Source of the DNA: CAYSPT01 sp964432985
GTDB taxonomy: Bacteria > Muiribacteriota > CAYSPT01
Length of the DNA stretch: 29,505 nucleotides
NCBI GenBank assembly: GCA_964432985.1
Contig: CAYSPT010000062.1
Location: 1 to 29,505, forward strand
Reading direction: 5' to 3'
Shown here: in pieces, positions 1 to 8,764 of the stretch
Position numbering within the stretch: position 1 is the stretch's first letter
Layout: every line of letters begins with the position of its first letter
Notes under the pieces: model-generated
Databases searched by the model: none
Told to the model about the DNA's origin: nothing
What the model saw: only the letters and a program-made list of their open reading frames with translations
Program-made: the position numbers and the translations under genes

Positions 1-110
1 AAGGAACATTGCCTTGCTCTATAATTATCTGGTAAAATATCAAGACGCTTGTTAGATCCATCTGGTATTCCTTTTCTCTTATATGCTGTTCCACGAGGGG
101 GCTCGTTTTT

Positions 111-1970
111 TTGGACGAAGAAATCGTAATAGTAAAGGGAAACACTCTTGAGCGGGCAGTGGAAAAAGGAGCTCAAAAACTCGGAGTATCCTCCTCTAAA
201 GTCAGCTATGAAATCCTGGTTGAAGGCCGCAAAGGCATGTTCGGAACTAAAGGACGGCCTTACGAGCTCTACGTTTTTTTAGCTGATGAGGAAAAAAAGC
301 AGCGCGACGAAATGCTGGCCAAACTGGCGAATGAGCTCCCGGTCGATACTGACACAATTATCAGCGAAGATACGGCCCTGAATGGTTACTGCACAATAGA
401 AGCCCGTGAAGATGGCGTTTTTCTCACCGTGCATCCACCTATCGGCGCCGGGGAGAAACTGAGTTTGGAAAAGGCAACGGCGGTCATTGGAGATAAAGGT
501 GTCACCGATGTCGATTTCAGCGAAGTCGAACGTGCCTGTGAACTGAGCCACGAAGTTCCGGTAAAGATAGCGGACTTCAAGCCGGAAACGTATCCGGAAG
601 TGAATGTTGTTATCACCGTGGACAAAGACGGAATGACCGCCTTCATGACGCTGGAGGGAACAGAATTCAACCGTATGCCATCCCTGGATCAGGTCATTAA
701 CATCATCAAAGACGCCGGTGTCGTCACCGGAATCGACGAAGAACGAATAAGTGATCTTGTGGAGTTGAATATTCTGAACAGACGGGCTTCTATCGCCCAG
801 GGTACCCCGCCGTCACCGGGGCAGGACGCGTACCTCAACTACCGTTTCAAACCTCCTGGTGAACACCATCAACTTTCACAGGGGGAAGGAGAAAAAGTCG
901 ACCACCGCAACCTGGGCACCGTGCAAAACATCACCAAAGGTGAACCCATGGCGGAAAAGGTACCCGCCAGTGAGGGTAAGGACGGATGCACGGTAACCGG
1001 GGACGTGCTAAAAGCACCCGGAGGTAAAGACATCGCTATGCCCAGAGGGTCACATACCAGGATTTCCGATGACGGACTCACCCTGATTGCCGATATCGAC
1101 GGGCACGTGAAATTTGTTGGGAGCACGCCCCAGATAGTCCCGGTCTTCGATGTCAAAGGTGATGTGGACTACTCGGTTGGAAACATAGACTTCCTGGGCG
1201 ACGTCCACATCAAAGGGAAGGTGCTTGATGACTTCAAGGTGAAAGCCCGAGGATCGATTCATGTAGGAGGAAATGTCCAATCGGCCGTTCTTGAAGCAGG
1301 ACACTCTATTGTTATCAAAGGTGGAGTTATCGGTAAAAACAAAGGTCTGGTCAAAGCAAAAGAAACGGTTTCGGCCAAGTTCGCTGAAAACGCTAATATC
1401 AGCGCAGGGGAGGATGTTGTCATAACAAAAGCCATTCTCCATTCCAAAGTATCAGCCGGTCACTCGGTCACGGTAACCGGGGGCAAAGCAGTAATCATCG
1501 GCGGGCAAATCATAGCCGGAACGGCAGTTGAATCCAAAACAATCGGTTCCTACGTTGATGTCAAAACGCTTATTCAAGTTGGCATAAATCCAGTACTGAT
1601 TGAAGAATATAACACTATAGACGAGGAGCTTAACCAATACGAACGATCATTGGTGGAGATTAACAGATCGATCGAGCACGTCGTTCAAAAACAGGATGTA
1701 AAGAAACTGCCCCCGGACAAATATAAATTGCTGCACAAGTGGCTCAGTATGCGGAAAACGCTCACCATTTCGATCAACCAGATGGTCACCCGCTGCGAAG
1801 AACTGGCCGATCAGGCCATGACGACCACCTCCGGAAGAATAAAGGTGTCCGGCGTTATTTTTCCGGGAGTAGTTCTTAATATCGGCGCCGCAACCCGTAA
1901 AATAACCGAAGAAATCAGGCACTCCTCTTTTTCGAATCACAACGGGGATATCCGCATCGCCCCCTATTAA
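111..1970 (+). CDS. FapA/DUF342 family protein with N-terminal Jag-like domain
   Basis: 619 aa. Residues 1-55 resemble the Jag_N domain (IVIVKGNTLERAVEKGAQ followed by a KGMFG motif), which in KhpB/Jag-type proteins precedes RNA-binding domains. The rest matches the FapA/DUF342 layout: an N-terminal mixed domain (about 85-300), then a repetitive valine/glycine-rich stretch (about 340-480) that looks like a right-handed beta-helix with recurring V-x-A-G-x-x-V turns, then a charged helical segment (about 500-560). The start is TTG, chosen because a GAGGGGG ribosome-binding site lies about 9 nt upstream and no better start follows. FapA-family proteins are polymer-forming or scaffold-like and are often found near motility or envelope genes, but their biochemical role is poorly defined. 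It is first in a + strand run that continues into a CsgG-like gene and pilus-like genes. Family assignment is firm; function is not. Confidence 0.85.
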   Translation: MDEEIVIVKGNTLERAVEKGAQKLGVSSSKVSYEILVEGRKGMFGTKGRPYELYVFLADEEKKQRDEMLAKLANELPVDTDTIISEDTALNGYCTIEAREDGVFLTVHPPIGAGEKLSLEKATAVIGDKGVTDVDFSEVERACELSHEVPVKIADFKPETYPEVNVVITVDKDGMTAFMTLEGTEFNRMPSLDQVINIIKDAGVVTGIDEERISDLVELNILNRRASIAQGTPPSPGQDAYLNYRFKPPGEHHQLSQGEGEKVDHRNLGTVQNITKGEPMAEKVPASEGKDGCTVTGDVLKAPGGKDIAMPRGSHTRISDDGLTLIADIDGHVKFVGSTPQIVPVFDVKGDVDYSVGNIDFLGDVHIKGKVLDDFKVKARGSIHVGGNVQSAVLEAGHSIVIKGGVIGKNKGLVKAKETVSAKFAENANISAGEDVVITKAILHSKVSAGHSVTVTGGKAVIIGGQIIAGTAVESKTIGSYVDVKTLIQVGINPVLIEEYNTIDEELNQYERSLVEINRSIEHVVQKQDVKKLPPDKYKLLHKWLSMRKTLTISINQMVTRCEELADQAMTTTSGRIKVSGVIFPGVVLNIGAATRKITEEIRHSSFSNHNGDIRIAPY

Positions 1971-2022
1971 TAACCGCCTCTTACTAGTAGGTAATTCTTG
2001 TTACGAAACGAAGGTCATCGAA

Positions 2023-3015
2023 GTGATCAAGGACCGAAACGGCAAACCAGTTTCACCGGTGGTTATGTTTAACAATTGGATCTGTGCCGTGCTCACCGTT
2101 ATTTTCTCGCTTCTCCCCCTGCCTCGCGCCTTGGGAACACAACCGGCGGTAAGGCCTTCTCCCAGGATGATTGTCGCAGTGGATACCCTTCAAACCAGAG
2201 GGAGAATAAGGCGGTTCAACCGCCCGGAGGTGGAAAACGGACTCACCGGCCTGCTCATAGAGGCTTTGATCGATTCCGGCAGGTTCCTGGTAGTGGAGCG
2301 CACAGCGCTCAGTGAGATAATGACAGAACAACGGATCCAGCGGGGATCGCCTCTTTTCCCCCAGCACGCCGCTAAAGGTGGCAGAATGCTGGGGGCGCAG
2401 GCCATGATCCTGGGAACCGTTATCGAATTTGAGCCCTCTTCCATCGGAGAAGAGTACAAGCTGGGGACACTCAGTGATCAGTTTAACCTCGGAATGGATT
2501 TGAGACTCCGTTTGAAATACATGAAAGCCACAGTGGAAGTACAGGTTAGAATCATCGACACCACCACCGGTCACATTCTCGATACCCATACCGGCCGCGG
2601 CAGATCCGGGACGAGCGGTGTAACCATTGATGCCTACCAGCCGGACATGAGCTTCGGATCAGACCTTTTTTTCCGACGACCGATTGGAACAGCCACCCGC
2701 CGAGCGGTGTCCCGCCTCGTGAGACATATCGTGGATGCTACCGGCCAGATAACATGGCAGGCCCGCGTAATGGAAATAATTGGCGGCAAGGTGTATGTTA
2801 ATGTCGGTTCGCTGCATAACATCCGCCGTGGAGACACGTTTTCCGTACACCGTGAAACACAGGAGTTGACCGACCCGGTAACCGGAGCGGTAGTGGACAG
2901 GCTTCAGAAGTTCGTGGCCCGGATTCGCATTGAAGCAGTTGAACGCAGATATGCCGTCGCCGAGATGCTCGAAGGAGAAATGCCCATACGGGGCGATCTG
3001 GTAAAACTCCCCTGA
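2023..3015 (+). CDS. CsgG-family secreted/envelope protein
   Basis: 330 aa. A hydrophobic segment at about residues 17-33 followed by small residues looks like a Sec signal peptide. No lipobox cysteine sits at the predicted cleavage site, so it is probably not a lipoprotein like classical CsgG. Residues 50-240 show the CsgG-type core: an early MIVAVDTLQTRGR strand, then LLIEALIDSGRFLVVER, then GAQAMILGTVIEFE, and a strand ending in DTTTGHIL. The C-terminal part (about 245-330) has a separate GGKVYVNVGSLHNIRRGD motif, common in FlgT-like or CsgG-associated C-terminal domains. The GTG start has a weak AAGG upstream; an in-frame ATG at 2065 is possible and would still leave the signal peptide. 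Family members act in outer-membrane secretion or assembly. The place beside FapA and pilus-like genes suggests envelope assembly, which is inference. Confidence 0.8.
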   Translation: MIKDRNGKPVSPVVMFNNWICAVLTVIFSLLPLPRALGTQPAVRPSPRMIVAVDTLQTRGRIRRFNRPEVENGLTGLLIEALIDSGRFLVVERTALSEIMTEQRIQRGSPLFPQHAAKGGRMLGAQAMILGTVIEFEPSSIGEEYKLGTLSDQFNLGMDLRLRLKYMKATVEVQVRIIDTTTGHILDTHTGRGRSGTSGVTIDAYQPDMSFGSDLFFRRPIGTATRRAVSRLVRHIVDATGQITWQARVMEIIGGKVYVNVGSLHNIRRGDTFSVHRETQELTDPVTGAVVDRLQKFVARIRIEAVERRYAVAEMLEGEMPIRGDLVKLP

Positions 3016-3030
3016 AACAGGTTGAATACT

Positions 3031-3834
3031 ATGAAACCGGTAATTATAGTACATGGCGGAGCAGGCAACTGGAAAAGCAAGGATATCAGGCAGGCCAATA
3101 CAATCCTGGAAGATGCTGCCATTGCCGGGCTTTGTTTACTGAAAGAGGGGAGATCCTCTACCGATGCAGTGCAACACGCAATCGTCCTGCTGGAGAATTC
3201 GGGTTTTTTCAATGCCGGCCGGGGTTCCTGCCGTCAGGAAGACGGAAAGATCAGGATGGATGCCTCCATCATGACAGGGCACGATCTCAACTGCGGAGCC
3301 GTGGCGGCCGTTGAAAATATCAGCAATCCGATTACGGCCGCCCGCCTGGTAATGGAGACCACAGATCATGTTCTGCTCGTGTCTTCATTCGCCACGGAGT
3401 GGGCCAGGGATCATCAACTCGGCCAACTGCCGGCAGACACACCCGGAGGACAGAGAAAGGAAGAAACAGTGGGGGCTGTGGCGATCGACCAGACAGGCAA
3501 TATTACAGCCGGGACCTCCACCGGAGGGTTGTCCCGGGGTATGCTGCCGGGCCGGGTTGGCGACTCCGCTATTCCCGGTTGCGGAACCTACGCCAACGAA
3601 CACTGCGGAGTTTCAACCACCGGACTTGGAGAGGCAATCATCAAGTCTGTTCTGGCCAGACGGGCATGTGAATATGTTGAACTCGGACTGACGGCCCAGG
3701 AAGCCGCCGAGAAGTCCCTGCACTACCTGGCGGAAAAAACCGGTGGGGAAGCAGGTCTGATCATGGTAGATAAGAACGGGAGATTCGGAATTAGTTTCAA
3801 TACCAGAAATATGCTCTGGTACCGAAAGACGTAA
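3031..3834 (+). CDS. Isoaspartyl peptidase / plant-type L-asparaginase (Ntn hydrolase)
   Basis: 267 aa from the ATG. This is a type-2 asparaginase/isoaspartyl dipeptidase, which hydrolyses beta-aspartyl peptides or asparagine and matures by self-cleavage before a threonine. Visible landmarks: the N-terminal VIIVHGGAG motif, LLENSGFFNAGRGS at about 53-66, the expected nucleophile Thr146 in ETVGAVAID, the TSTGG motif at about 162-166, and VSTTGLGE at about 194-201. The residue before the nucleophile is Glu rather than the more usual Gly, which may affect autoprocessing. I chose ATG 3031 over the in-frame TTG at 3022 because ACAGG lies 9 nt before the ATG. It sits 15 nt after the CsgG-like gene and is probably co-transcribed. 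It is an unexpected cytoplasmic enzyme in an envelope cluster, and nothing in the sequence explains the link. Confidence 0.9.
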   Translation: MKPVIIVHGGAGNWKSKDIRQANTILEDAAIAGLCLLKEGRSSTDAVQHAIVLLENSGFFNAGRGSCRQEDGKIRMDASIMTGHDLNCGAVAAVENISNPITAARLVMETTDHVLLVSSFATEWARDHQLGQLPADTPGGQRKEETVGAVAIDQTGNITAGTSTGGLSRGMLPGRVGDSAIPGCGTYANEHCGVSTTGLGEAIIKSVLARRACEYVELGLTAQEAAEKSLHYLAEKTGGEAGLIMVDKNGRFGISFNTRNMLWYRKT

Positions 3835-3868
3835 TGGTGATAGTATGGATGACCGAGGGTGAAGTTTT

Positions 3869-5083
3869 TTGAACAGATATAATTGCAAGGTCGGTACACC
3901 CGAGGGGAAAATCACCTGGCTTACGCTTCAAGCCAGTGATGAAAAACAGGTCCACATAAAGCTTCTCGAAAAAGAGTACTACATATTCGAAATCGAGCAG
4001 GAAGGACGGTCCTTCCTGTCCGAGTGGGCCGCCAGGTATCTTCCCTACCGGGTATCCCTGAGCAAACTGCTCAATTTTTCGCGGCAGCTTCTCTCATTGC
4101 AGAAAGCAGGCTTGCCCATTACAGATACCCTCGATTCTCTGGGAAAGCAAACCAGCGACAAGCAATTCAAACAGATCATCTACGATGTCAAGGGGAAGAT
4201 CGAACAAGGAATGTCCCTCTCATCCGCTCTGGCCACCCATGACCGTATGTTTTCCCCGTTTTACATCCAGTCGATCTACGCCGGTGAAAAAAGCGGCTCC
4301 ATGGAAGAAGTTCTGGAAAAAATAATCGTATACCTGGAAAAAAGAAGAACCCTTCAGCAGAAAATTATCGGCGCCCTGGCATACCCGGCGGTCCTGGTTC
4401 TTATGCTAATCGGCGTACTGATATTCCTGTTCGTCAAGATCATCCCCGATTTCGCGGATATTTTCGATCAAGCAAACATGACCCTGCCCTGGCTCACCAG
4501 CACCGTCCTTGGCACCGGTGAATGGCTGACCGGCCACTGGATTTTATTGCTCATCATCGCCGGTGGGATAATCTATGAAATAATGCGTCAACTCGATACC
4601 GAACAGGGACGGTTCCGCATCCACGGCTACGCCCTGAAAGTTCCGATTTTCGGTGAACTGCTGAGAAAGAGCTCCATGGAACATTTTTCAGGGACCCTGT
4701 CCACCCTGACGGGTGCGGGGATTCCCCTCATGACGGGACTTGACGTCGTGCGCGGTACTATCGGCAACGTAGTCTTGAAAGAAAAGATACGGCAGGTGGA
4801 AAAAAGTGTCCTGGGCGGAATGTCTCTGTCCGACAGCCTGCAGGAAACCGGGGAATTTCCCGAAATCGTGACCAGGATGGTAAACACCGGAGAGAAAACC
4901 GGGGAATTGTCCACCATGCTCCACGAAGTATCAGAACTGTACAGTGAAGAGATCAAGGTTCAGACCACCCTGCTTTCCACCGTCCTGGAGCCCCTCCTGA
5001 TCCTGGCTTTCGGCGTGATAATCATTATTATTTTTCTGGCGGTATTTATTCCTGTTCTGCAAATGTCTTCAGCAACCGTTTGA
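3869..5083 (+). CDS. pilC: Type IV pilus / type II secretion inner-membrane platform protein (PilC/GspF-like)
   Basis: 404 aa. Two GspF domains are visible: about 68-190 (beginning LLNFSRQLLSLQKAG with KIEQGMSLSSAL) and about 270-395 (beginning FSGTLSTLTGAGIPL with SVLGGMSLSDSL). They are separated by membrane segments around 170-195 and 215-235, and a last membrane segment lies near the C terminus (about 375-398). The GEKSG and GEKTG motifs occur one per domain, as the family expects. An N-terminal extension of about 60 residues precedes the first domain. The TTG start follows GAGGGTGA at about 7 nt. In the family this protein is the inner-membrane platform that works with the PilB ATPase, which is encoded next. 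A hairpin follows the stop codon. Confidence 0.93.
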   Translation: MNRYNCKVGTPEGKITWLTLQASDEKQVHIKLLEKEYYIFEIEQEGRSFLSEWAARYLPYRVSLSKLLNFSRQLLSLQKAGLPITDTLDSLGKQTSDKQFKQIIYDVKGKIEQGMSLSSALATHDRMFSPFYIQSIYAGEKSGSMEEVLEKIIVYLEKRRTLQQKIIGALAYPAVLVLMLIGVLIFLFVKIIPDFADIFDQANMTLPWLTSTVLGTGEWLTGHWILLLIIAGGIIYEIMRQLDTEQGRFRIHGYALKVPIFGELLRKSSMEHFSGTLSTLTGAGIPLMTGLDVVRGTIGNVVLKEKIRQVEKSVLGGMSLSDSLQETGEFPEIVTRMVNTGEKTGELSTMLHEVSELYSEEIKVQTTLLSTVLEPLLILAFGVIIIIIFLAVFIPVLQMSSATV

Positions 5084-5086
5084 TGC

Positions 5087-5122
5087 CCCGAATAATTTAC
5101 GAATGTTTGTGAATTGTTCGGG
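5087..5122 (+). promoter_or_regulatory. Stem-loop between pilC and pilB
   Basis: The arms at 5087-5098 (CCCGAATAATTT) and 5111-5122 (GAATTGTTCGGG) can form a 12-bp stem with two G-U pairs around a 12-nt loop. It begins just after the pilC stop and ends 18 nt before the preferred pilB ATG. No uridine tract follows, so it does not look like an intrinsic terminator. An mRNA-processing or stability element, or a modulator of pilB translation, is possible. The in-frame TTG at 5114 lies inside the stem, another reason to prefer ATG 5141 for pilB. Confidence 0.45.
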
Positions 5123-5140
5123 CTACGAAAGGCACAGTAT

Positions 5141-7030
5141 ATGAAGTACGATGAGAAAAGGACCATTTCCGCGCTTCTGGAAAAGAATCTGCTAAAAAAC
5201 GAGATATTGACAGAAGAAGAGCTTAAGCATTACAAAAGCAAACTTGCTCCCGGGGAAGCTCTGGAGAAACTACTGCTCACAAAGGAAGTCATTACCCGCA
5301 AAGAACTGGAGCAGATCATCGGCTCCATTTTCTCCAGTAAAACTCTCGAGGAAATTCTCATCGAGGAGGGTGTTGTTTCAGAAGAACAGATGGAGCTGAT
5401 ACAGGCCACGTTCAAGGGCAATCCTTCCCGGATAGGGGAATTTTTGGTCAAAGAAAGTCTGATTAACGACGAGCAGCTGACGCGGGCCCGGTCCATACAA
5501 TTCGGGATCGAATTCGTCGATCTGTCCACCTTCGAGATAGACGACACGCTGTTTCGTGAAATCAGTCTGGACATGATGCAGAAATACACCTTTATCCCCC
5601 ACAAGGTGGATGAAGGCTATCTCAAAATAATCTATCACGATCCCACCGATATTCAAACCATTGACGAGATTGAGACGGTCCTCGAAGAAGAGGTACGCAT
5701 TTCTCTGGGCACTGAGCAGGGAATTCGAAAACTGCTCGATTTGATGGTGGAAACCAGTCTCGACTCCCAGGTGGTGTTCGGGGACGTACCGGAACTGCTG
5801 GAATACGAAAGTCTGGCAGAGCAGGACGCAGCCGCTCCAGAAGGGCTTGAACTTCACGAAGACGAAGAAGGACCGATTATAAAGCTTGTTGATTCCGTGG
5901 TCACCAGGGCCGTCAGAAAGAAAGCCAGCGACATTCATTTCGAGGTCTACGAAGATGGACTCAAGGTTAAGTACCGTATAGACGGGGTTCTGTTCGAAAT
6001 AATGAACATCGCGCTGCAGTTCAGAGATCTGGTGATCAGCCGCCTCAAGATCATGTCCGGACTTGACATCGCTGAGAGTCTCAAACCCCAGGATGGCAGG
6101 TTCAAGATGCAGGTGGAAGGACGCAGCGTCGACTTCCGGGTCTCCTCCTTACCGTCAATTTTTGGGGAGACGGTGGTCATCAGGATTCTAGACAAGACTG
6201 CCCTGGGACTTGATTTGACGCGTCTCGGTTTTACCGAACAGGACCTGGTCCGCTTTAAAAAGAACATCCGCAAGCCTTACGGAATGGTGCTGGTGGCCGG
6301 ACCTACCGGCAGCGGCAAAACAACCACTCTGTACTCCGGCATCGAGTTCGTCAACACGCCCGGAGACAAGTTTATTACTATCGAAGATCCGGTGGAGTAT
6401 CAGGTCAAAGACGTCGTCCAGATAGCGGTCAACAACAAGAAAGGCTTGACCTTTGCCGACGGGCTGAGATCGATAGTAAGGCAGGACCCCGACAAAATCA
6501 TGGTTGGTGAGATACGTGACAAGGAAACAGCTTTTATCGCTGTAAACGCGGCCCTGACCGGTCATCTGGTTTTGAGTTCCATCCACGCCAACAACGTCAT
6601 CGATGCCATCGGACGGCTGATAAATATGGAAATCGACGTGTACGAGTTCGTGTCGTCGTTCAATATTATCGTGGCTCAGCGCCTGGTGAGGCGGATCTGC
6701 AGCAACTGTGTGGTTGAATACAAAGATCCGGATCCGTCCTGGAATGAATTGATGGATGATTTCAAGCAGTATGCCGACGGTACTTTTTACCGGGGTGAAG
6801 GGTGCCGGTACTGCCACCAAACCGGTTATTCCGGCCGCACCGGTATATACGAGGTACTGGTATTTACCGGAGCCATCAAGCAGATGATACTCGACAGGGA
6901 ATCACCGCTCGTGATAAAAAGAAAAGCTATAGAGGAAGGTATGGCCACCTTGCGGCAGGCCGGGTGGCAAAAAGTGCTTTCTGGGGTTACCACCATTCAG
7001 GAACTTAACAGGGTTACGTTTGAGGACTGA
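5141..7030 (+). CDS. pilB: Type IV pilus / type II secretion assembly ATPase (PilB/GspE-like)
   Basis: 629 aa from the ATG; ATG 5141 is preferred over upstream TTG 5114 because AAAGG lies 8 nt before it. The N-terminal region (about 15-200) contains MshEN/T2SSE_N-like repeats that in relatives bind nucleotides such as cyclic di-GMP. The ATPase core has Walker A GPTGSGKTTT at about 387-396, an ITIEDPVEYQ Asp box, Walker B in IMVGEIRDKETA, and the His box LTGHLVLSSIHANN. Two CxxC pairs (CSNC and CRYC) form the C-terminal zinc site typical of GspE/PilB. It should power pilin or pseudopilin polymerisation at the inner membrane. The last 53 nt of the gene are duplicated immediately downstream. Confidence 0.95.
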   Translation: MKYDEKRTISALLEKNLLKNEILTEEELKHYKSKLAPGEALEKLLLTKEVITRKELEQIIGSIFSSKTLEEILIEEGVVSEEQMELIQATFKGNPSRIGEFLVKESLINDEQLTRARSIQFGIEFVDLSTFEIDDTLFREISLDMMQKYTFIPHKVDEGYLKIIYHDPTDIQTIDEIETVLEEEVRISLGTEQGIRKLLDLMVETSLDSQVVFGDVPELLEYESLAEQDAAAPEGLELHEDEEGPIIKLVDSVVTRAVRKKASDIHFEVYEDGLKVKYRIDGVLFEIMNIALQFRDLVISRLKIMSGLDIAESLKPQDGRFKMQVEGRSVDFRVSSLPSIFGETVVIRILDKTALGLDLTRLGFTEQDLVRFKKNIRKPYGMVLVAGPTGSGKTTTLYSGIEFVNTPGDKFITIEDPVEYQVKDVVQIAVNNKKGLTFADGLRSIVRQDPDKIMVGEIRDKETAFIAVNAALTGHLVLSSIHANNVIDAIGRLINMEIDVYEFVSSFNIIVAQRLVRRICSNCVVEYKDPDPSWNELMDDFKQYADGTFYRGEGCRYCHQTGYSGRTGIYEVLVFTGAIKQMILDRESPLVIKRKAIEEGMATLRQAGWQKVLSGVTTIQELNRVTFED

Positions 7031-7093
7031 ACAGATGACATCTGGTGTTACTACCATCCAGGAACTTAACAGGGTTACGTTTGAGGACTGAAC
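6980..7093 (+). repeat. Tandem duplication of the pilB 3' end
   Basis: Copy 1 spans 6980-7032 (the end of pilB) and copy 2 spans 7041-7093, an offset of 61 nt. The 53-nt copies differ at three positions only, and each difference is a synonymous third-base change (GGG/GGT, ACC/ACT, ATT/ATC). Both copies include the last 16 codons and the TGA of pilB. Copy 2 is in another frame relative to pilB but is opened by its own ATG at 7035. Confidence 0.95.
7035..7091 (+). CDS. Mini-ORF repeating the PilB C terminus
   Basis: An 18-codon ORF, MTSGVTTIQELNRVTFED, lies between pilB and pilM. From its third residue it is identical in protein sequence to the PilB C terminus, although the DNA differs at three synonymous sites. 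A GAGG at the end of the first copy lies 9 nt before its ATG, and the same GAGG in the second copy lies 11 nt before the pilM ATG. It may be translated and couple pilB to pilM, or it may be a passive scar of duplication or recombination. Nothing shows that the peptide is made. Confidence 0.35.
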   Translation: MTSGVTTIQELNRVTFED

Positions 7094-7097
7094 CAAA

Positions 7098-8156
7098 ATG
7101 GAACTGCTACCCGTACTCGATATCGGCACCGACAGCGTGAAATTCGCCTCCGTCAAAGAGGAACGGGGAGAGTATCTCCTGAAAGAATACCACGAAGAGT
7201 CCCTGTCTCCCGAAACCCTGGTCACCAGGCAGGGCAAGTCCATGCTCAAGAATCCCGAAGAACTGGAATCGAAAATTGCCGCCATCCTGGGTTCGTCAAA
7301 ATCGAAACGCAAAGAGGTGGCGGTGAGCCTTCCGGACCATTGTGCCACTGTTTTGTTCAAACATATCGACCGTCTGTTCGATGATCATTTCAAGCAGGAC
7401 TACGTCCGCTGGCGGCTCAGAAAAATACTGGCAGCGTCCCTGGTTGCCAACAGTCTTATCGACTACCAGGTGCTGGGCAGGCAGGAAACAGATGAAGGAC
7501 TTGTTTTCCAGGTAATTGTGGAAATAGTCAAAGAGCAATTGATAAATGATTTGGCGTCCCTGGTTATCAAAGCCGGTTTCACTCCGGTCTACTTCAACAT
7601 CAATTCCTTTGGCCTGGCCAATTTCTACCACGAGTATCTGGAGCGGAATCACGAAAAGACGAACAATTACATTTTGATTAACCTGGGTCATCTGGCCACT
7701 ACCTTCTCATTTTTCCGGGACCGCACCCTGGTATATCTAAGAACGGTGCCCATCGGCGGCTTTCATTTCACCACGGAAATAGCCCGCATTTATGAGAAGA
7801 GCGACTCCGAAGCGAAAACCATTAAGCACACCTCCGATTTTTTTGCCGGAGGGGACATGGACCTTGACAATATCGATCGTATATTCGGCTCGTGGCTCAA
7901 GGAACTGGACATAACCATGCAGTATTACACCAAGAACAATTTAATGGGGCGGATGGAGAAAATATATCTGGGCGGAGGGTCCGCCCGGCTCAGGGGACTT
8001 GACGAGTTTCTGTACGGTATTACCGGCTTGAAAGCTGAACTGGTGACCATCAATGCCGTGACCTCAGCCAGAGATAAACCGGATGACGAGTTTGATTTGA
8101 CAGCCCGGTTCGGCGCGTCAGTAGGAACCAGTCTGGGAGAGGAAAAACAAGTTTGA
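7098..8156 (+). CDS. pilM: PilM-like actin-fold pilus assembly protein
   Basis: 352 aa. It shows the actin/FtsA-like ATP-binding landmarks of PilM: an N-terminal VLDIGTDSVKFASV phosphate loop, an internal NYILINLGHLATTFSFF segment (about 194-210), and a late IYLGGGSARLRGL adenosine motif (about 288-300). There is no signal peptide or membrane segment, so it is cytoplasmic. In type IV pilus systems PilM binds the short cytoplasmic tail of PilN and links the PilNO membrane complex to the motor. Here pilN follows with a 4-nt TTGA overlap, which suggests coupled translation. The GAGG upstream belongs to the second copy of the pilB-end duplication. Divergence from classical PilM is moderate, and the assignment rests on motifs plus gene order. 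Confidence 0.85.
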   Translation: MELLPVLDIGTDSVKFASVKEERGEYLLKEYHEESLSPETLVTRQGKSMLKNPEELESKIAAILGSSKSKRKEVAVSLPDHCATVLFKHIDRLFDDHFKQDYVRWRLRKILAASLVANSLIDYQVLGRQETDEGLVFQVIVEIVKEQLINDLASLVIKAGFTPVYFNINSFGLANFYHEYLERNHEKTNNYILINLGHLATTFSFFRDRTLVYLRTVPIGGFHFTTEIARIYEKSDSEAKTIKHTSDFFAGGDMDLDNIDRIFGSWLKELDITMQYYTKNNLMGRMEKIYLGGGSARLRGLDEFLYGITGLKAELVTINAVTSARDKPDDEFDLTARFGASVGTSLGEEKQV

Positions 8157-8755
8157 AGCTCAATCTCAGGATCCAACCGACAATCCGTATTAAGAAGCGC
8201 CGCAGCACTTCTTTCAAGGTTATTTCACTTTTGCTGGCTGTTATCTCCGTAGTTACCGTTTTTCTGGTTCTCTATTACCACGTCACTACCGAGAACAAAC
8301 TGCGGATAATCCAGAAAAACGTAGTTGGAATCGAAGGAACGCTCACCAACAGCCTGAACGAACTGAAGACCGGCGAAACAGCCATGGAGCAATTTGCAAC
8401 ACTTACCGACGATGTCAACACCATTAATGAAATCATCGCCAGCAAACAGTTTCCCTGGCTGAGCGTTTTCAACATTCTTGAAGAAAGCCTCGAGGAATGT
8501 GTTGTTGAAAGAATCACCATCGATAGAAAGAAGTATTTGGTGACCGGGAAGGTATCAGGATACGCTTCCCGGGTGGACTCGGTAAGTTCCTTTATCGACT
8601 CTGTTCACACCACCACGACGCAAAACGATAATTCACTGCTCATAACCATGAAAGTTACCCGGTACCAGACGAGACCGAAAGCCGATGGTCTGTCTTTTAC
8701 CATTGATTTTGCATCTCCTATGACCTGGCCTGAAGAACGAAAAAAAACTGAATGA
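8153..8755 (+). CDS. pilN: PilN-like inner-membrane pilus assembly protein
   Basis: 200 aa, TTG start inside the TTGA overlap with the pilM stop. The short basic N terminus begins MKLNLRIQP, comparable to the PilN tail that docks into PilM (classically INLLP). One membrane segment follows at about 21-43, then a helical, probably coiled-coil stretch (45-95) and a C-terminal alpha/beta domain facing the periplasm (about 100-190). This is the standard PilN layout of a bitopic protein pairing with PilO. Sequence conservation is low in this family, so the call depends on the order pilM-pilN-pilO and on topology. Confidence 0.75.
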   Translation: MKLNLRIQPTIRIKKRRSTSFKVISLLLAVISVVTVFLVLYYHVTTENKLRIIQKNVVGIEGTLTNSLNELKTGETAMEQFATLTDDVNTINEIIASKQFPWLSVFNILEESLEECVVERITIDRKKYLVTGKVSGYASRVDSVSSFIDSVHTTTTQNDNSLLITMKVTRYQTRPKADGLSFTIDFASPMTWPEERKKTE

Positions 8756-8764
8756 GGATCACAG

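Noticed and set aside
9..38. Possible promoter for the FapA gene (TTGCCT, 18 bp, TAAAAT)
   Set aside because: The -35 box is weak and the context is cut off at the window edge, so it cannot be told from chance.
6188..6820. 210-codon - strand ORF inside pilB
   Set aside because: It is antisense to the conserved ATPase core and has no ribosome-binding site or family likeness.
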